64,000 bases of DNA from Natronosalvus rutilus (GTDB taxonomy: Archaea; Halobacteriota; Halobacteria; Halobacteriales; Natrialbaceae). Position 1 is the stretch's first letter, and each line of letters starts with the position of its first letter. A program made the translations under genes and the position numbers. The stretch lies in the NCBI RefSeq assembly GCF_024204665.1, contig NZ_CP100355.1, positions 682,001 through 746,000 of the forward strand. Direction: 5' to 3'. Below are positions 35,317 to 44,259 of this stretch, in pieces. The notes below the pieces were generated by a model. That model was not told the DNA's origin, made no database searches, and saw only the letters and a program-made list of their open reading frames with translations.

Positions 35317-35698
35317 ATGGTGGAACAAGGTGCACATCAGGACCGGTGTCCCGAGTGCGAGGGGACCATCCGATCGACGGCAACGGAACAGATCTGTAGC
35401 CAGTGTGGACTCGTCTGTCGAGAGCACGCGATCGATCCCGGACCGGAGTGGCGATCCTACGACGACCAGGACCGATCTCGGCGCCGACGTCGAGCGGTAC
35501 GCCCAGGAACGCGTCGACGCTCTCCTCGAACGGGGTCTGATCGGTGGCCGCAATCCAGGCGGCGTCGCCGCCGGCTGTCTGTATCACGCCTCGCTCGTGC
35601 TCGGCTGTGAGGCCATCACCCAGAAGGCCGCCACCGTCGCCGACGTCTCGCCGGTCACGATCCGATCGGCGGTCGAACTGGTCGACCAGGTGGAGTGA
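35317..35698 (+). pseudogene. Truncated, frameshifted transcription factor B (TFB) homologue
   Basis: Frame 1 encodes a TFIIB zinc ribbon (DRCPECEGTIRS..QICSQCGLVCRE, then GPEWRSYDD). After about base 35470 the homology moves to frame 2 (DLGADVERYAQERVDALLER) and continues into half of the second cyclin repeat (RNPGGVAAGCLYHASLVLG..TQKAATVADVSPVTIRS), ending at TGA 35698. A normal TFB has some 300 residues; here about 125 codons remain and the first cyclin repeat is missing. A one-base error in the sequence could restore a short but continuous zinc-ribbon/half-cyclin protein, so a working mini-TFB is not excluded. Confidence 0.7.
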
Positions 35699-35750
35699 GG
35701 ACTCGGAGCGATCAGGTTCGCATTGTGACGACGCCGAGCGCGAGCGACGC

Positions 35751-37853
35751 CTACGTCGTCCGCAAGTTGTTCGTACTCGGCTCGTAGACCTCGCCCTTCT
35801 GCTTGAGCTTCTCGATCTCGTGCTCGGCTTTCGACTGGTCCATGCCGATCTCGTTCGCCCGCTCGAGGACGACGTCGATCGGTGCGCCCTCGTCGTACTC
35901 TTCCTCGACGTCGCTGATGAGCTGCTTGATGTTTTTGATCCGGTCGCGCTGGGACTTCGAGGTCCCCGCCTCGACGATGTCCGCGTCAAACTCGCCGGTT
36001 TCGGGATCGACGCCGATGTCCTGGAGACACGAGCGAACGATCTCGATCACGCGCGTGGCGTCTTCTTCCTCGACCGTATCGGAGAGGCGAATCCGCGCGC
36101 TGGCCTCCGATAACCGGACCAGGCCCTCGAGCTTTCGGGCCGTCACCGGCACCGCGGCGTCCTCGTCGGTCCCCTTCGAGCGGAGGTCGACGTAGAAGTC
36201 CCGGATGGCTTCCCGGGCCTCCTGAGTCATCCGCGGGTGGCAGTTCTGCTTGGAGTACGCGATGTACTTGCGCAACAGGTCAGCGTCGATCACCGGGTCG
36301 ACCTCCTCGGTCATCGACTCGATCTCCTCGGTGGAGACGTCGAGCTGGGGCATCTCCCGTTGCTGGGTCGTCAACTCGCCGGCGTAGTTCGTCGTCAGGA
36401 TGTGTTCTGCCAGATTGCGGTCTTTCTCCTCGTCGGGCTGGTCCGTGACGGTGAAGATCAGGTCGAACCGCGAGATGAGCGCCGGCTCGAGGTCGATCTG
36501 CTCGCTGATAGGTTCGTAGTGGTCGAAGCGACCGTACTTGGGGTTGGCCGCGCCGAGCAGCGAACACCGGGACTTGAGGGTGGCATTGATACCCGCCTTC
36601 GAGACCGAGATCCGCTGTTGCTCGAGGGCTTCGTGCATGGCGCTGCGATCTTCCGGGCGCATCTTGTCGAGTTCGTCGACCGCCGCAATTCCTTGGTCGG
36701 CGAGCACGAGGGCGCCAGCCTCGAGGGTCCACTGTTGGCCGTCGCCGAAGTCGTCGCGAACCGCAGCTGCGGTAAGCCCTGCCGAGGACGACCCCTTGCC
36801 CGAGGTGTAGACCGAACGGGGTGCAATATTTTGAATATATCCGAGCATCTGAGATTTTCCTGTACCGGGATCTCCGATGAGCAGCATGTGCAGGTCTCCG
36901 CGAATCCTCGAGCCGTCGGGCAACTGCTTCGTCACGCCCGAGAACAGCTGGAGCATCATCGCGAGCTTCTCTTCTTCGTAGCCGTAGATGGCGGGCGCGA
37001 TGGAGCCGACCATGTCCTCGTAGACGTCCTCGCGCTGGGAAATCTCGTAGATCTGTTTCTTGTCCTCGTCGGTGATGTCCATGTCCTCGAACTGCTCTTC
37101 GTCGACCTGGACGGACATCCCCTCCATGTAGAAGTCGAAGATGGGCGACTTCTCCTGCTGGTTGCCCTGTTGCTCGAGGCGCAGGACGCCCACCGCCGAC
37201 ACGTGGTCGCCGGGGGTGACTTCGCCGGTGATGTCGTCCTCGATGTTGACGTCGATGGCCTGGGGCGTCTCGCCGCCGCGCAGTCCCTCGGGACTCTCCT
37301 GGATGCGGAGTTTCTGGGAATCGACGAACTCGGACTGGTCGAAGTTCACGCGGAAGGGCCCCTGACGCTCACAGCCCTGGCACTCGTGGGGTTCCTGGAA
37401 GTCACCGGTTGACTGGGGGATCCGCGAGAGGGTGCCACAGAGCTGGCACTCGAAGGCGGCCTCCTCGATCTTCGGACGGACGTCGGTGGCCTTCCGGACG
37501 ATGCCGCGCACCTGGACGAGGGTGTTCATGTGACGGGCGCGAATCTCGCGGATCTCGGGGGACTCGGTGTCCGGGAGGGTGTGAATGCGGACGTGGGCCT
37601 GTCCGAGGCTGACGTCGATCGGCAGGTCGTAGAGACGGAGGGCTTCCTCGGCGTAGCGCTGGAGCTGTTCTGGCTGGTTCAGGAAGTCGTCGGCCAGGTC
37701 CGGGTCGAATCGGTAGAGGTCCTGCCAGTCGACCGACAGCGAGCGCTGTTCGTTGGGGTAACGCTGGGCGAGCTGCTTGATCTCGTTGTCGTAGTAGTTA
37801 CGGAAGAACTGCTCGAACGCGTCGACGAGTTCAGAGTTGCCCGCTTGCGCCAT
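35751..37853 (-). CDS. mcm: Replicative helicase MCM
   Basis: 700 residues. The N-terminal domain carries a zinc-binding module (CQLC..CQGC, about 134-160) and the OB fold. The AAA+ domain has Walker A GDPGTGKSQML, Walker B AAVDELDKM and arginine finger segment SRFDLIF. A C-terminal winged helix (EEYDEGAPIDVVLERANEIG) follows. It unwinds DNA at replication forks. There is no intein, although many haloarchaeal mcm genes carry one. A reverse-strand ATTTATA box (37880-37886) sits 27-33 bases before the start. Confidence 0.97.
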   Translation of the reverse strand: MAQAGNSELVDAFEQFFRNYYDNEIKQLAQRYPNEQRSLSVDWQDLYRFDPDLADDFLNQPEQLQRYAEEALRLYDLPIDVSLGQAHVRIHTLPDTESPEIREIRARHMNTLVQVRGIVRKATDVRPKIEEAAFECQLCGTLSRIPQSTGDFQEPHECQGCERQGPFRVNFDQSEFVDSQKLRIQESPEGLRGGETPQAIDVNIEDDITGEVTPGDHVSAVGVLRLEQQGNQQEKSPIFDFYMEGMSVQVDEEQFEDMDITDEDKKQIYEISQREDVYEDMVGSIAPAIYGYEEEKLAMMLQLFSGVTKQLPDGSRIRGDLHMLLIGDPGTGKSQMLGYIQNIAPRSVYTSGKGSSSAGLTAAAVRDDFGDGQQWTLEAGALVLADQGIAAVDELDKMRPEDRSAMHEALEQQRISVSKAGINATLKSRCSLLGAANPKYGRFDHYEPISEQIDLEPALISRFDLIFTVTDQPDEEKDRNLAEHILTTNYAGELTTQQREMPQLDVSTEEIESMTEEVDPVIDADLLRKYIAYSKQNCHPRMTQEAREAIRDFYVDLRSKGTDEDAAVPVTARKLEGLVRLSEASARIRLSDTVEEEDATRVIEIVRSCLQDIGVDPETGEFDADIVEAGTSKSQRDRIKNIKQLISDVEEEYDEGAPIDVVLERANEIGMDQSKAEHEIEKLKQKGEVYEPSTNNLRTT

Positions 37854-37879
37854 TGAAATCGTCTAGGGTCGGCATGGGG

Positions 37880-37886
37880 TATAAAT
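37880..37886 (-). promoter_or_regulatory. TATA box of mcm
   Basis: Reverse-strand ATTTATA at 27-33 bases upstream of the mcm ATG, consistent with a leaderless transcript. Confidence 0.55.
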
Positions 37887-38033
37887 GGTCGTATAGCCGG
37901 CTGAAAGTGGTCAGCCTGACTCTCTTATTCCTCGAGCAATTCGACCACTCGAGACTTTCGAGACTCGTTGTTCGGAAATGGTATAGATGTTATAGCGAGG
38001 CTCAATCTCGTTCGTATGAGGTGACGGCTGCTG

Positions 38034-38411
38034 TCACTGCTGTCTCGCCGGTGGATCCCGGCTCGCGACCTTGCCGAACAGGACCCGGTTGTCCGCGACC
38101 GCGCGGTACCCCCACTCTCGCAGCCGGCCATGTCCGGGGAGTCTCCTGAACGCTCGAGCCACGAACCGATCGGGCGTCTCGAGACGGGCCACGGCCTCCT
38201 CGAGGGCTTCGCCGCAGGAGTAGACCCGGTCCTGGGTAAGGAGGTGGGCGCAGGTTTCGTAGTCGTCGGGTAGCCGGGCGAGTTGATCCGGCGAGAGTTC
38301 CTCGAAGCCGACGAGTTCGAACGCGCCACGAGCGTCGGCGTACTCGGCACACCAGGTACAGAAGCCACAGTCGTCGTCGTAGACGAGTCGCGGTGGCGGC
38401 GTCTTCGTCAT
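38034..38411 (-). CDS. DCC family (DUF393) thiol-disulfide oxidoreductase-like protein
   Basis: 125 residues from ATG 38409-38411 (MTKTPPPRLVYDDDCGFCTW). The DDDCGFC motif near residue 12-18 gives the family its name and suggests a thioredoxin-like CxxC site. The remaining helical part includes GEALEEAVARLETP and RVLFGKVA, as in DCC proteins. Cytosolic, partner unknown. Confidence 0.85.
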   Translation of the reverse strand: MTKTPPPRLVYDDDCGFCTWCAEYADARGAFELVGFEELSPDQLARLPDDYETCAHLLTQDRVYSCGEALEEAVARLETPDRFVARAFRRLPGHGRLREWGYRAVADNRVLFGKVASRDPPARQQ

Positions 38412-38626
38412 GTCTCCATTGACGGCCGGGCGACCGAAAGGTCTGTCCCTCGCTGGTTTCAGTCGTCGGTCGCCGTTCTTCCTCGAGCACCGGTGTGACC
38501 GTATCACTGGCCGTCCTCGAGCGCTGCAATGATCGTGACCGATAGAAACCGACGCGTCGATACGACCAGGTTCGTGATCACTGCAGGCCGAACGAATTTC
38601 AGGGATTCGTATCGTATACCGGACGT

Positions 38627-39265
38627 ATGAACGCGCTGTCGTCGCGGCTGAGGCGGTGGTTCGTCAACGGGGTCGTGATCACGATCCCGATCATCGTCAC
38701 GCTCATCGTCCTCGTCGTCGTCCTCAGGTTCCTCCTCGGCCTCCTCTCGCCGGCGATTGCCGGCGTCGACTACCTCTGGGACGACGAGCCGTCGACGGCG
38801 GTCATGCAAGCGCTGACGATCCTCGCCTTGCTCGTCTTCTTCCTCCTCGTCGGGCTCGCCGCGGAGTACACCCCCGGGACGTACCTCTCTCGGCGGTTCC
38901 ATCGCACATTCGAGACGATTCCGGGCGTGGGAACGGTCTACACGAGCGTTCGCCAGGCGAGCAACGTCCTGGTCGACGACGAGGTCGACCAGTTCGAGGA
39001 CGTCAAACTCGTCGAATTCCCCCACCGGGGCGCGCACGTTCTCGGCTTTCTGACCGCCGACACTCCGACGGCGATCGAGGAGAGCGCGGATGCAGGGGAC
39101 ATGCAGACGGTCATGATCCCGCTCGGTCCGAATCCGATGACGAACGGGTTCATCGTCCACGTTCCCGACGAAGCCGTCTCCGACGTCGACGTCAGCGTCG
39201 AGGAGGCCGTGCGGATGACCGCGACGCTCGGCGTCGCGTCTAACGGCGTGGATGAGGATCGCTGA
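38627..39265 (+). CDS. DUF502 family membrane protein
   Basis: 212 residues. Two N-terminal membrane helices (GVVITIPIIVTLIVLVVVL at about 15-33, LTILALLVFFLLVGLAAEY near 64-82) are followed by the family's soluble part: IPGVGTVYTSVRQASNVL, VKLVEFPHRGAHVLGFLT, MIPLGPNPMTNGFIVHVP. DUF502 proteins are widespread in archaea and bacteria and have no established function. The start follows a CGTATCGTATACC stretch. It ends shortly before the converging ftsY stop. Confidence 0.88.
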   Translation: MNALSSRLRRWFVNGVVITIPIIVTLIVLVVVLRFLLGLLSPAIAGVDYLWDDEPSTAVMQALTILALLVFFLLVGLAAEYTPGTYLSRRFHRTFETIPGVGTVYTSVRQASNVLVDDEVDQFEDVKLVEFPHRGAHVLGFLTADTPTAIEESADAGDMQTVMIPLGPNPMTNGFIVHVPDEAVSDVDVSVEEAVRMTATLGVASNGVDEDR

Positions 39266-39321
39266 TTTGCTCGACGCCCTCGAAAACCGTCGTCCGCTGT
39301 GAGAAGTGAGAACGCCAGCAA

Positions 39322-40719
39322 CTACTCCTCGAGCAACCGCTCGACCATCTCGTCGGGGTCGAATCGCTCGAGGTCCTCGTAGCCCTGGCCGACGCCCAGG
39401 AAGAGGATCGGCTTGCCGGTGACGTGAGCCACCGAAATGGCCGCCCCGCCGTTCGAGTCGGCGTCGGCTTTCGTGAGGATTGTACCGTCGATTTCGGCGG
39501 CCGCGTTGAATTCTCGAGCGCGGTTGACGGCGTCCTGGCCGGCGACGGCCTCATCGACGAACAGGGTCATGTCGGGGCCGACGACGCGCCCGATCTTCTC
39601 AAGCTGGTCCATCAGCCCCTCGTTGGTGTGAAGGCGCCCGGCAGTGTCGCCGAGGACGACGTCGACGTCGTTAGCCTCGGCGTACTCGACGGCGTCGTAG
39701 AGCACGGCCGCGGGGTCGCCGCCCTGGTCGTGGGCGATGAGCTTGGTGTCCCGGGCTCTGGCGTGCTCGGCGATCTGTTCGTTCGCGCCGGCGCGGTAGG
39801 TGTCGCCGTTGGCCATCACCGTCGAGTAGCCGCGTTCTTCGAAGTAGCGGTCCAGTTTCGCGATGGAGGTCGTCTTGCCGACGCCGTTGACGCCCGTGAA
39901 GACGATGACGACCGGCTTGTCCTCGATGGCGATCCGCTCGTCGAAGTCGAACTGGCCGACGCTGATCACGTCGTAGATGGCGTCCTTCAGGGCCTCCTCG
40001 ACGACCGCGCCCGTCGAAGTGGTGAACGTGCGCGTCTCGCCGACGAGTTCCTCGCGGATGTTGTCGACAATCTCGTCGACGACGCCCATCTCGACGTCGC
40101 TCGAGAGCAGGGCCAGTTCGAGTTCCTGAAGCGGTCCCTCGAGGTCGTCTTCTTCGATGACGAACTTGCCGCGGACGAGTGACTTGGCCTTGCGGCCGAA
40201 GCCGATGCCGCCGCTGTCGTCTGCGTCGGTTTCGGCTTCAGCGTCAGCTTCGACCTCGAGGTCCTCCTCGTCTTCGGCTTCGTCTCCGTCTCCGTCTCCG
40301 TCTTCGCCCAGCAAACCGCTCCCGACGACCCCCTCGTCGGTCGTAGCGTCCTCCTCGAACGCTCCGTCTTCGACGGGGGCGGCGTCGGTCTCTGCAACGG
40401 TGGCGTCGTCTCGAGGGTCGGCGCTAACGTCGGTTGTCTCCGTGACTTCGCGTTCGGATTCGGTACCCGAATCAGCGGCCGTTTTGTCCTCGAAGTCGGA
40501 CTCGACACCTGAGCGCGAGTCGGTCGCAGTAGCTGCCGCCGTCGCTGCTGGTTCGTCCTCGGCGTCCGGTTCCTCGAGATCCGACTCGGGCGCGTCAACC
40601 GGCTCCTCGAGGTCGCCGTCCTCGAGTTCGTCCTCGTCGACGTCTTCGACGTTCGCTTCCGCGGCTTCTTCGGCGTCCTTGCGGAAACTGCCGAGTTTCT
40701 CCTTCAGGTTGTCGAACAT
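39322..40719 (-). CDS. ftsY: Signal recognition particle receptor FtsY
   Basis: 465 residues. The first 165 are an acidic, low-complexity A-domain, usual in halophiles. The NG domain follows: G1 loop FTGVNGVGKTTSIAKL, G2 region DTYRAGANEQ, the G3 aspartate in VLGDTAGRLHTNE, G4 TKADAD and the closing GKPILFLGVGQGYEDLERFD. It docks the SRP-ribosome complex at the membrane for co-translational insertion. The gene follows prefoldin alpha by 14 bases, the conserved archaeal order. Confidence 0.96.
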   Translation of the reverse strand: MFDNLKEKLGSFRKDAEEAAEANVEDVDEDELEDGDLEEPVDAPESDLEEPDAEDEPAATAAATATDSRSGVESDFEDKTAADSGTESEREVTETTDVSADPRDDATVAETDAAPVEDGAFEEDATTDEGVVGSGLLGEDGDGDGDEAEDEEDLEVEADAEAETDADDSGGIGFGRKAKSLVRGKFVIEEDDLEGPLQELELALLSSDVEMGVVDEIVDNIREELVGETRTFTTSTGAVVEEALKDAIYDVISVGQFDFDERIAIEDKPVVIVFTGVNGVGKTTSIAKLDRYFEERGYSTVMANGDTYRAGANEQIAEHARARDTKLIAHDQGGDPAAVLYDAVEYAEANDVDVVLGDTAGRLHTNEGLMDQLEKIGRVVGPDMTLFVDEAVAGQDAVNRAREFNAAAEIDGTILTKADADSNGGAAISVAHVTGKPILFLGVGQGYEDLERFDPDEMVERLLEE

Positions 40720-40733
40720 GGGCGTCGCCTACG

Positions 40734-41210
40734 TTACTCGTCGAGACCCTGATCCGATCCCGGACCCTGGCCCTGACCCTGCATCTGCTGCATCTGCTGT
40801 TGCATCGCCTGCTGCTGGAGCTGCTGGGCCTGCTGTTCGAGCTGGCCGCTCTCGCTCTCGAGATCGGTGATCTCCTCCTCGAGATCGTCGATCCGGTCGC
40901 CGAGGCGGTCCTTCTTGTGCTCGAGCGTCTCGGCAGCGCCCTCTTGGTCCCGTTCGATGGCGTAGTCGGCACCGAGTTCGACGATGATCTCGTCGATGTC
41001 GTCGATCGTCGCCCGAACGTAGGCGCCGCCGCCCAGGGGAACCTGGACCGTCGAGCCGGTCTCGAGCTGTTCGATCGCGTCAGTCGCCTCGTCGACGGCG
41101 TCCTGTTCGTCGCGGACCTGCTCGACCTCGCTCCGGAGGACCTGAATCTGCTCTTCGATCTCCTGGAGCTGCTGGGAGAGTTCCTGGAGTTGCTGCTGGC
41201 TGGCGCCCAT
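40734..41210 (-). CDS. pfdA: Prefoldin alpha subunit
   Basis: 158 residues with an N-terminal coiled coil (QQQLQELSQQLQEIEEQIQV), a beta-hairpin centre (STVQVPLGGGAYVRATI) and a C-terminal coiled coil ending in a glutamine/methionine-rich tail. The chaperone forms an alpha2-beta4 hexamer that passes unfolded proteins to the thermosome. It directly precedes ftsY. In the usual archaeal order, L18Ae (LX) lies upstream, but no such gene is visible here. Confidence 0.92.
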   Translation of the reverse strand: MGASQQQLQELSQQLQEIEEQIQVLRSEVEQVRDEQDAVDEATDAIEQLETGSTVQVPLGGGAYVRATIDDIDEIIVELGADYAIERDQEGAAETLEHKKDRLGDRIDDLEEEITDLESESGQLEQQAQQLQQQAMQQQMQQMQGQGQGPGSDQGLDE

Positions 41211-41432
41211 CAGCAGGACACCTCGGTTGCGTCGTCGGTTCGCGCGTGTGTCGCCTCGCGGCTTTCGATTGTTCGCATGGCTATTGGTCCGTCAGGCAGT
41301 CGGAAGAATGTTCCCTTCCCTACCGACCTGACCAATTTGGATCGGTGAAACCGGACTCCGAGATGGCAGGCACGCTCGGAACCACATTCCGTAGACTCAA
41401 GCGTTTTTTCCACGCGGACCGAACCGACGGGT

Positions 41433-41747
41433 ATGACCGAACTCGAGCCGGATACCCTGCTCCCCTCGCCTCGAATGCAATCGCAGGCCTCCGACGGCGA
41501 AATCACCCAGATTCACCGCGGACGAGCCTACGCCGAAGTGGGCGATACGTTCGTCGTCGACGACGCGACGTTCGAGGTCGTCGACGTCACGGAGCGAACA
41601 CTCGGGGACCTGACGGACGCGGACGCCAGAAAGGAGGGTGTCGAGGACCTCGAGGCGTACCGCGACCTACTCGAGCGCGCTCACGAGAACTTCGAGTGGG
41701 ACGACGAGAGTGAGGTCGTTCGCCATCGGTTCGAGCGTCGGGAGTAG
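41433..41747 (+). CDS. ASCH domain protein
   Basis: 104 residues on the strand opposite to the surrounding ribosomal-protein and chaperone genes. It has the short ASCH/PUA-like pattern: QIHRGRAYAEVGDTFVVDDATFEVVDVTERTLGDLTDADARKEG followed by LEAYRDLLERAH and a terminal FEWDDESEVVRHRFE. ASCH domains are RNA-binding folds proposed to act as translation or RNA-processing cofactors. It lies divergently before pfdA. Confidence 0.82.
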   Translation: MTELEPDTLLPSPRMQSQASDGEITQIHRGRAYAEVGDTFVVDDATFEVVDVTERTLGDLTDADARKEGVEDLEAYRDLLERAHENFEWDDESEVVRHRFERRE

Positions 41748-41900
41748 TGAGGAGTTCGAACTTCGGAGGTAGTGAGAAGTTCGAGCGCCGAGAGGAGGTG
41801 ATGAAAGCAGTGACGCGTGGCCGCCGCTCGAGGTCGCCAGCGCTCACGCGTGTACAGAAGAACTCGCTGGCCGACCGGCCAGCGCGGGCAAGAAACACCT

Positions 41901-42566
41901 TCAGTCGATGTACCCGAGCGCGTCCTCGATCCGACCCAGTTCCGGCCCCGTCGTATCTCTGCCGACGACATATCCCTGGGCGTTGGCTAACAGGCCCGAG
42001 CCAACCAGCGGCGCGCCGTAGTTAATCGTCCCCACGTCCGCGCGGACGTCGAGGGCGTCCTCGAGGGCGTCTAACTCCCCGTCGGTCACCTTGGGATGAC
42101 AGAGGACGCCGTCGTTCGTCGCCACGGCTGCGGTCCCGACCGTTCGAACGCCGGCGAGGTCGCCGCGTTCGACGGGCACCTCGAGGGCGTCCCCGACGAC
42201 CTGGACGGCCTCCCGGGGGAGGTCGGGGTGGACGTACGCGCCGTAGTCGTTTGCGAGGACGACGTTTCCGGCGGCGTTGATCTGTCCGGGCAACTCGGTA
42301 ACGGGCACGTCGAGGGTCTCCTCGAGGCGTTCACGCTCGTACTCGAGGACGCGCGAACTGACGAGCAGTCCGTTCTCGTTACCCATCGCTAGCGCACCGA
42401 CGGTCGAGGAGCCGCCGACGGTCGTCTGGACGGCCTCGACCTCGAGTTCCTCGGCGAGGTCCGCGACGAGGTCGTCGTCGGCGTCGGGGCGGACGAACAG
42501 GTGCGAGTCGGTCGCACGGGCGAAGACGCCGATGTACGACGACCCGCCGAACGCGGCGCGAAGCAA
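41901..42566 (-). CDS. tif6: Translation initiation factor 6 (aIF6)
   Basis: 221 residues with the five quasi-repeats of the aIF6 propeller ([70 protein letters not shown]). It binds the large subunit and prevents premature joining with the small one. It begins two bases before the L31e stop in the same operon, so is likely co-translated. Confidence 0.96.
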   Translation of the reverse strand: MLRAAFGGSSYIGVFARATDSHLFVRPDADDDLVADLAEELEVEAVQTTVGGSSTVGALAMGNENGLLVSSRVLEYERERLEETLDVPVTELPGQINAAGNVVLANDYGAYVHPDLPREAVQVVGDALEVPVERGDLAGVRTVGTAAVATNDGVLCHPKVTDGELDALEDALDVRADVGTINYGAPLVGSGLLANAQGYVVGRDTTGPELGRIEDALGYID

Positions 42567-42567
42567 G

Positions 42568-42846
42568 TTACTCGGCGACCTCGGCCTCGACGATCGCCTC
42601 GCCGGCGTCTTCGAACCGGGCGGCGCGAACGCGGAGTTTCCGTGGCGGGTTCGCGCGGCCGTTGGCCCAGACCTCCTCGTTGATCGAGGGGTCGAGGCGG
42701 ATGGCGTCCTCGTCGACGGCGAAGTGCTTCGCCAGGTGTTCGCGGACGACCGACATCGCGTAGTTGGCGGCCTCGTGGTTGGGTCCTTTCTTCACGTCAC
42801 GCAGCGGGACGGTGACGACGCGTTCGTCGAAATCACTTGCACTCAT
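42568..42846 (-). CDS. rpl31e: Ribosomal protein L31e
   Basis: 92 residues: [37 protein letters not shown] and [20 protein letters not shown] are the L31e hallmarks. It is part of the large subunit near the exit tunnel. It lies between L39e (2 bases upstream) and aIF6 in the conserved archaeal operon. Confidence 0.96.
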   Translation of the reverse strand: MSASDFDERVVTVPLRDVKKGPNHEAANYAMSVVREHLAKHFAVDEDAIRLDPSINEEVWANGRANPPRKLRVRAARFEDAGEAIVEAEVAE

Positions 42847-42848
42847 GG

Positions 42849-43001
42849 TTACTCGTCAGTGTCGTTTCGACGCCAGTTGCGTCGCTTGGGGTTTCGCTGC
42901 ACGTCCATGTCGGTCTTGAGCATGACCCACGCGGGGACGCGGCTGTTCTGGTTCTCGAGTTTGGCAAGCCGCTTCTTCTTGCCCTTCGATTTTTTGCCCA
43001 T
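42849..43001 (-). CDS. rpl39e: Ribosomal protein L39e
   Basis: 50 residues from ATG 42999-43001 ([20 protein letters not shown]), the exact length of the family, ending with [17 protein letters not shown]. The longer upstream frame is discarded. A reverse-strand TTTTAAG box around 43027-43035 lies 26-34 bases before the start and should drive the L39e-L31e-aIF6 operon. Confidence 0.96.
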   Translation of the reverse strand: MGKKSKGKKKRLAKLENQNSRVPAWVMLKTDMDVQRNPKRRNWRRNDTDE

Positions 43002-43026
43002 AGTGGACGCAGGTAACCGACGCTGG

Positions 43027-43035
43027 CTTAAAATC
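43027..43035 (-). promoter_or_regulatory. TATA box of the L39e-L31e-aIF6 operon
   Basis: Reverse-strand GATTTTAAG is 26-34 bases upstream of the L39e start, as expected for a leaderless archaeal message. Confidence 0.55.
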
Positions 43036-43082
43036 TTGTCCATCTGGCCGTCGGCGGACCGGGTGAGCGCTCCGCCGTCTCG

Positions 43083-44162
43083 CTATGCGAACTGATACCA
43101 GTCGATGCTCGTCGCGCGGTGGCGCCGGTCGTAGGCATCGAGCCCCTCGCCCATCACCCAGCGAACCCGCAGGTCGTCGTACGCCGTCGAGTGGGTGTAA
43201 TCGAGGAAAGTGACGGGAATCACCGTCTCGCCGTCGACGTCGACGACGCTCGTGAGAATCGTGTATACGTGCTTGTGTCGCGTGTCCTTGACGTAGCCAC
43301 CGACGACGGGAACCGTCTGCTCGAGCGGGTGGACGGCCTGGAGGGCGTCGACCGAGCGGCGGGTGAGTTCGTAACAGAAGAGCCCGGTGTTCTCCCCGGC
43401 GACGATGGCTTCGTAGTCGGTGTCGGATTCGAAGTGCTGGCGGAGGTCGTACGCGCCGAGGATGACGTTGTCCTCGACCGACCCCGCGACGTAGCGCGGA
43501 ATGTCGTAGCTCGAGTACTCGCGAAAGCCGTCGACGAGCCCCTCCGCGACGGCTTCGGGATCCGCTGGGTCTGCGCCGCTGAAGGCTTCGATGCGGTCCG
43601 GGTCGGCCGTCCGGTACCCACGCAGGGCGGCGACGGTGTAGGGTCGGGATTCGTGCTCGCGAACGAATTCGAAGAACGCGGGATAGCTGTCGTAGACGAA
43701 CCTGACGTCGCCGGACTCGAGCGCACCGATGTCGGCGACGAGTTGCTCGAGGGGGCCGTCCTCGAGGTCGTACTCACGGTCGACGTCGGCCGCGGCAGTC
43801 GGGTCGTCGGTGGAGGAAACGGTGGCGAGGACGTCGTCGCCTCTGCCCTCGTCCGCTTCGTCATCACTACCGTCGCCACTGCTGTCGTCGCCGTCGCTGG
43901 CGTCGTCCCTGCCATCGCCACCGACGAGCGAAAACCGACCGTCGCGGTGTTCGATCCGGTAGCCGTCGACGGTCGCGACGTCGGTCCCCGACGGACGGAG
44001 TTCCGCGGACACGAGGGGGTCGAGGTCCTGCCGAACGAGGTTCGTTCCCGTGAATCGATCGTACCCCAGGAGGACGTTGTCGACCGCTCGGCCGCCGCCG
44101 AGGACGGCGCCGCCGCCGGCGAGGCCGGCCAGCAACTGTCGGCGGGTCAGGTCGCGCTCCAT
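43083..44162 (-). CDS. Tat-exported protein of unknown function
   Basis: 359 residues from ATG 44160-44162. The N-terminus is a Tat signal (MERDLTRRQLLAGLAGGGAV) without a lipobox. A linker of Asp, Gly and Ser (about 95-130) follows. A folded C-terminal domain has RFVYDSYPAFFEFVREHESRP, VAALRGYRTADPDR and the closing segment RVRWVMGEGLDAYDRRH. No catalytic motif was recognised. It lies 97 bases downstream of a second Tat-exported protein gene on the same strand, so the two may form an export pair. Confidence 0.7.
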   Translation of the reverse strand: MERDLTRRQLLAGLAGGGAVLGGGRAVDNVLLGYDRFTGTNLVRQDLDPLVSAELRPSGTDVATVDGYRIEHRDGRFSLVGGDGRDDASDGDDSSGDGSDDEADEGRGDDVLATVSSTDDPTAAADVDREYDLEDGPLEQLVADIGALESGDVRFVYDSYPAFFEFVREHESRPYTVAALRGYRTADPDRIEAFSGADPADPEAVAEGLVDGFREYSSYDIPRYVAGSVEDNVILGAYDLRQHFESDTDYEAIVAGENTGLFCYELTRRSVDALQAVHPLEQTVPVVGGYVKDTRHKHVYTILTSVVDVDGETVIPVTFLDYTHSTAYDDLRVRWVMGEGLDAYDRRHRATSIDWYQFA

Positions 44163-44259
44163 TCGAACGTTCGTAGGGTCCGTCCGCTCAAAGGTGTTGC
44201 GTCGGTGGACGGTCGCGTGTGACGGTACGTCGAGGCGCACCCGGGCGACACGCCTAAAG

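Noticed and set aside
35751-37853. Intein in mcm
   Set aside because: The 700-residue frame reads through all AAA+ motifs without an inserted splicing domain.
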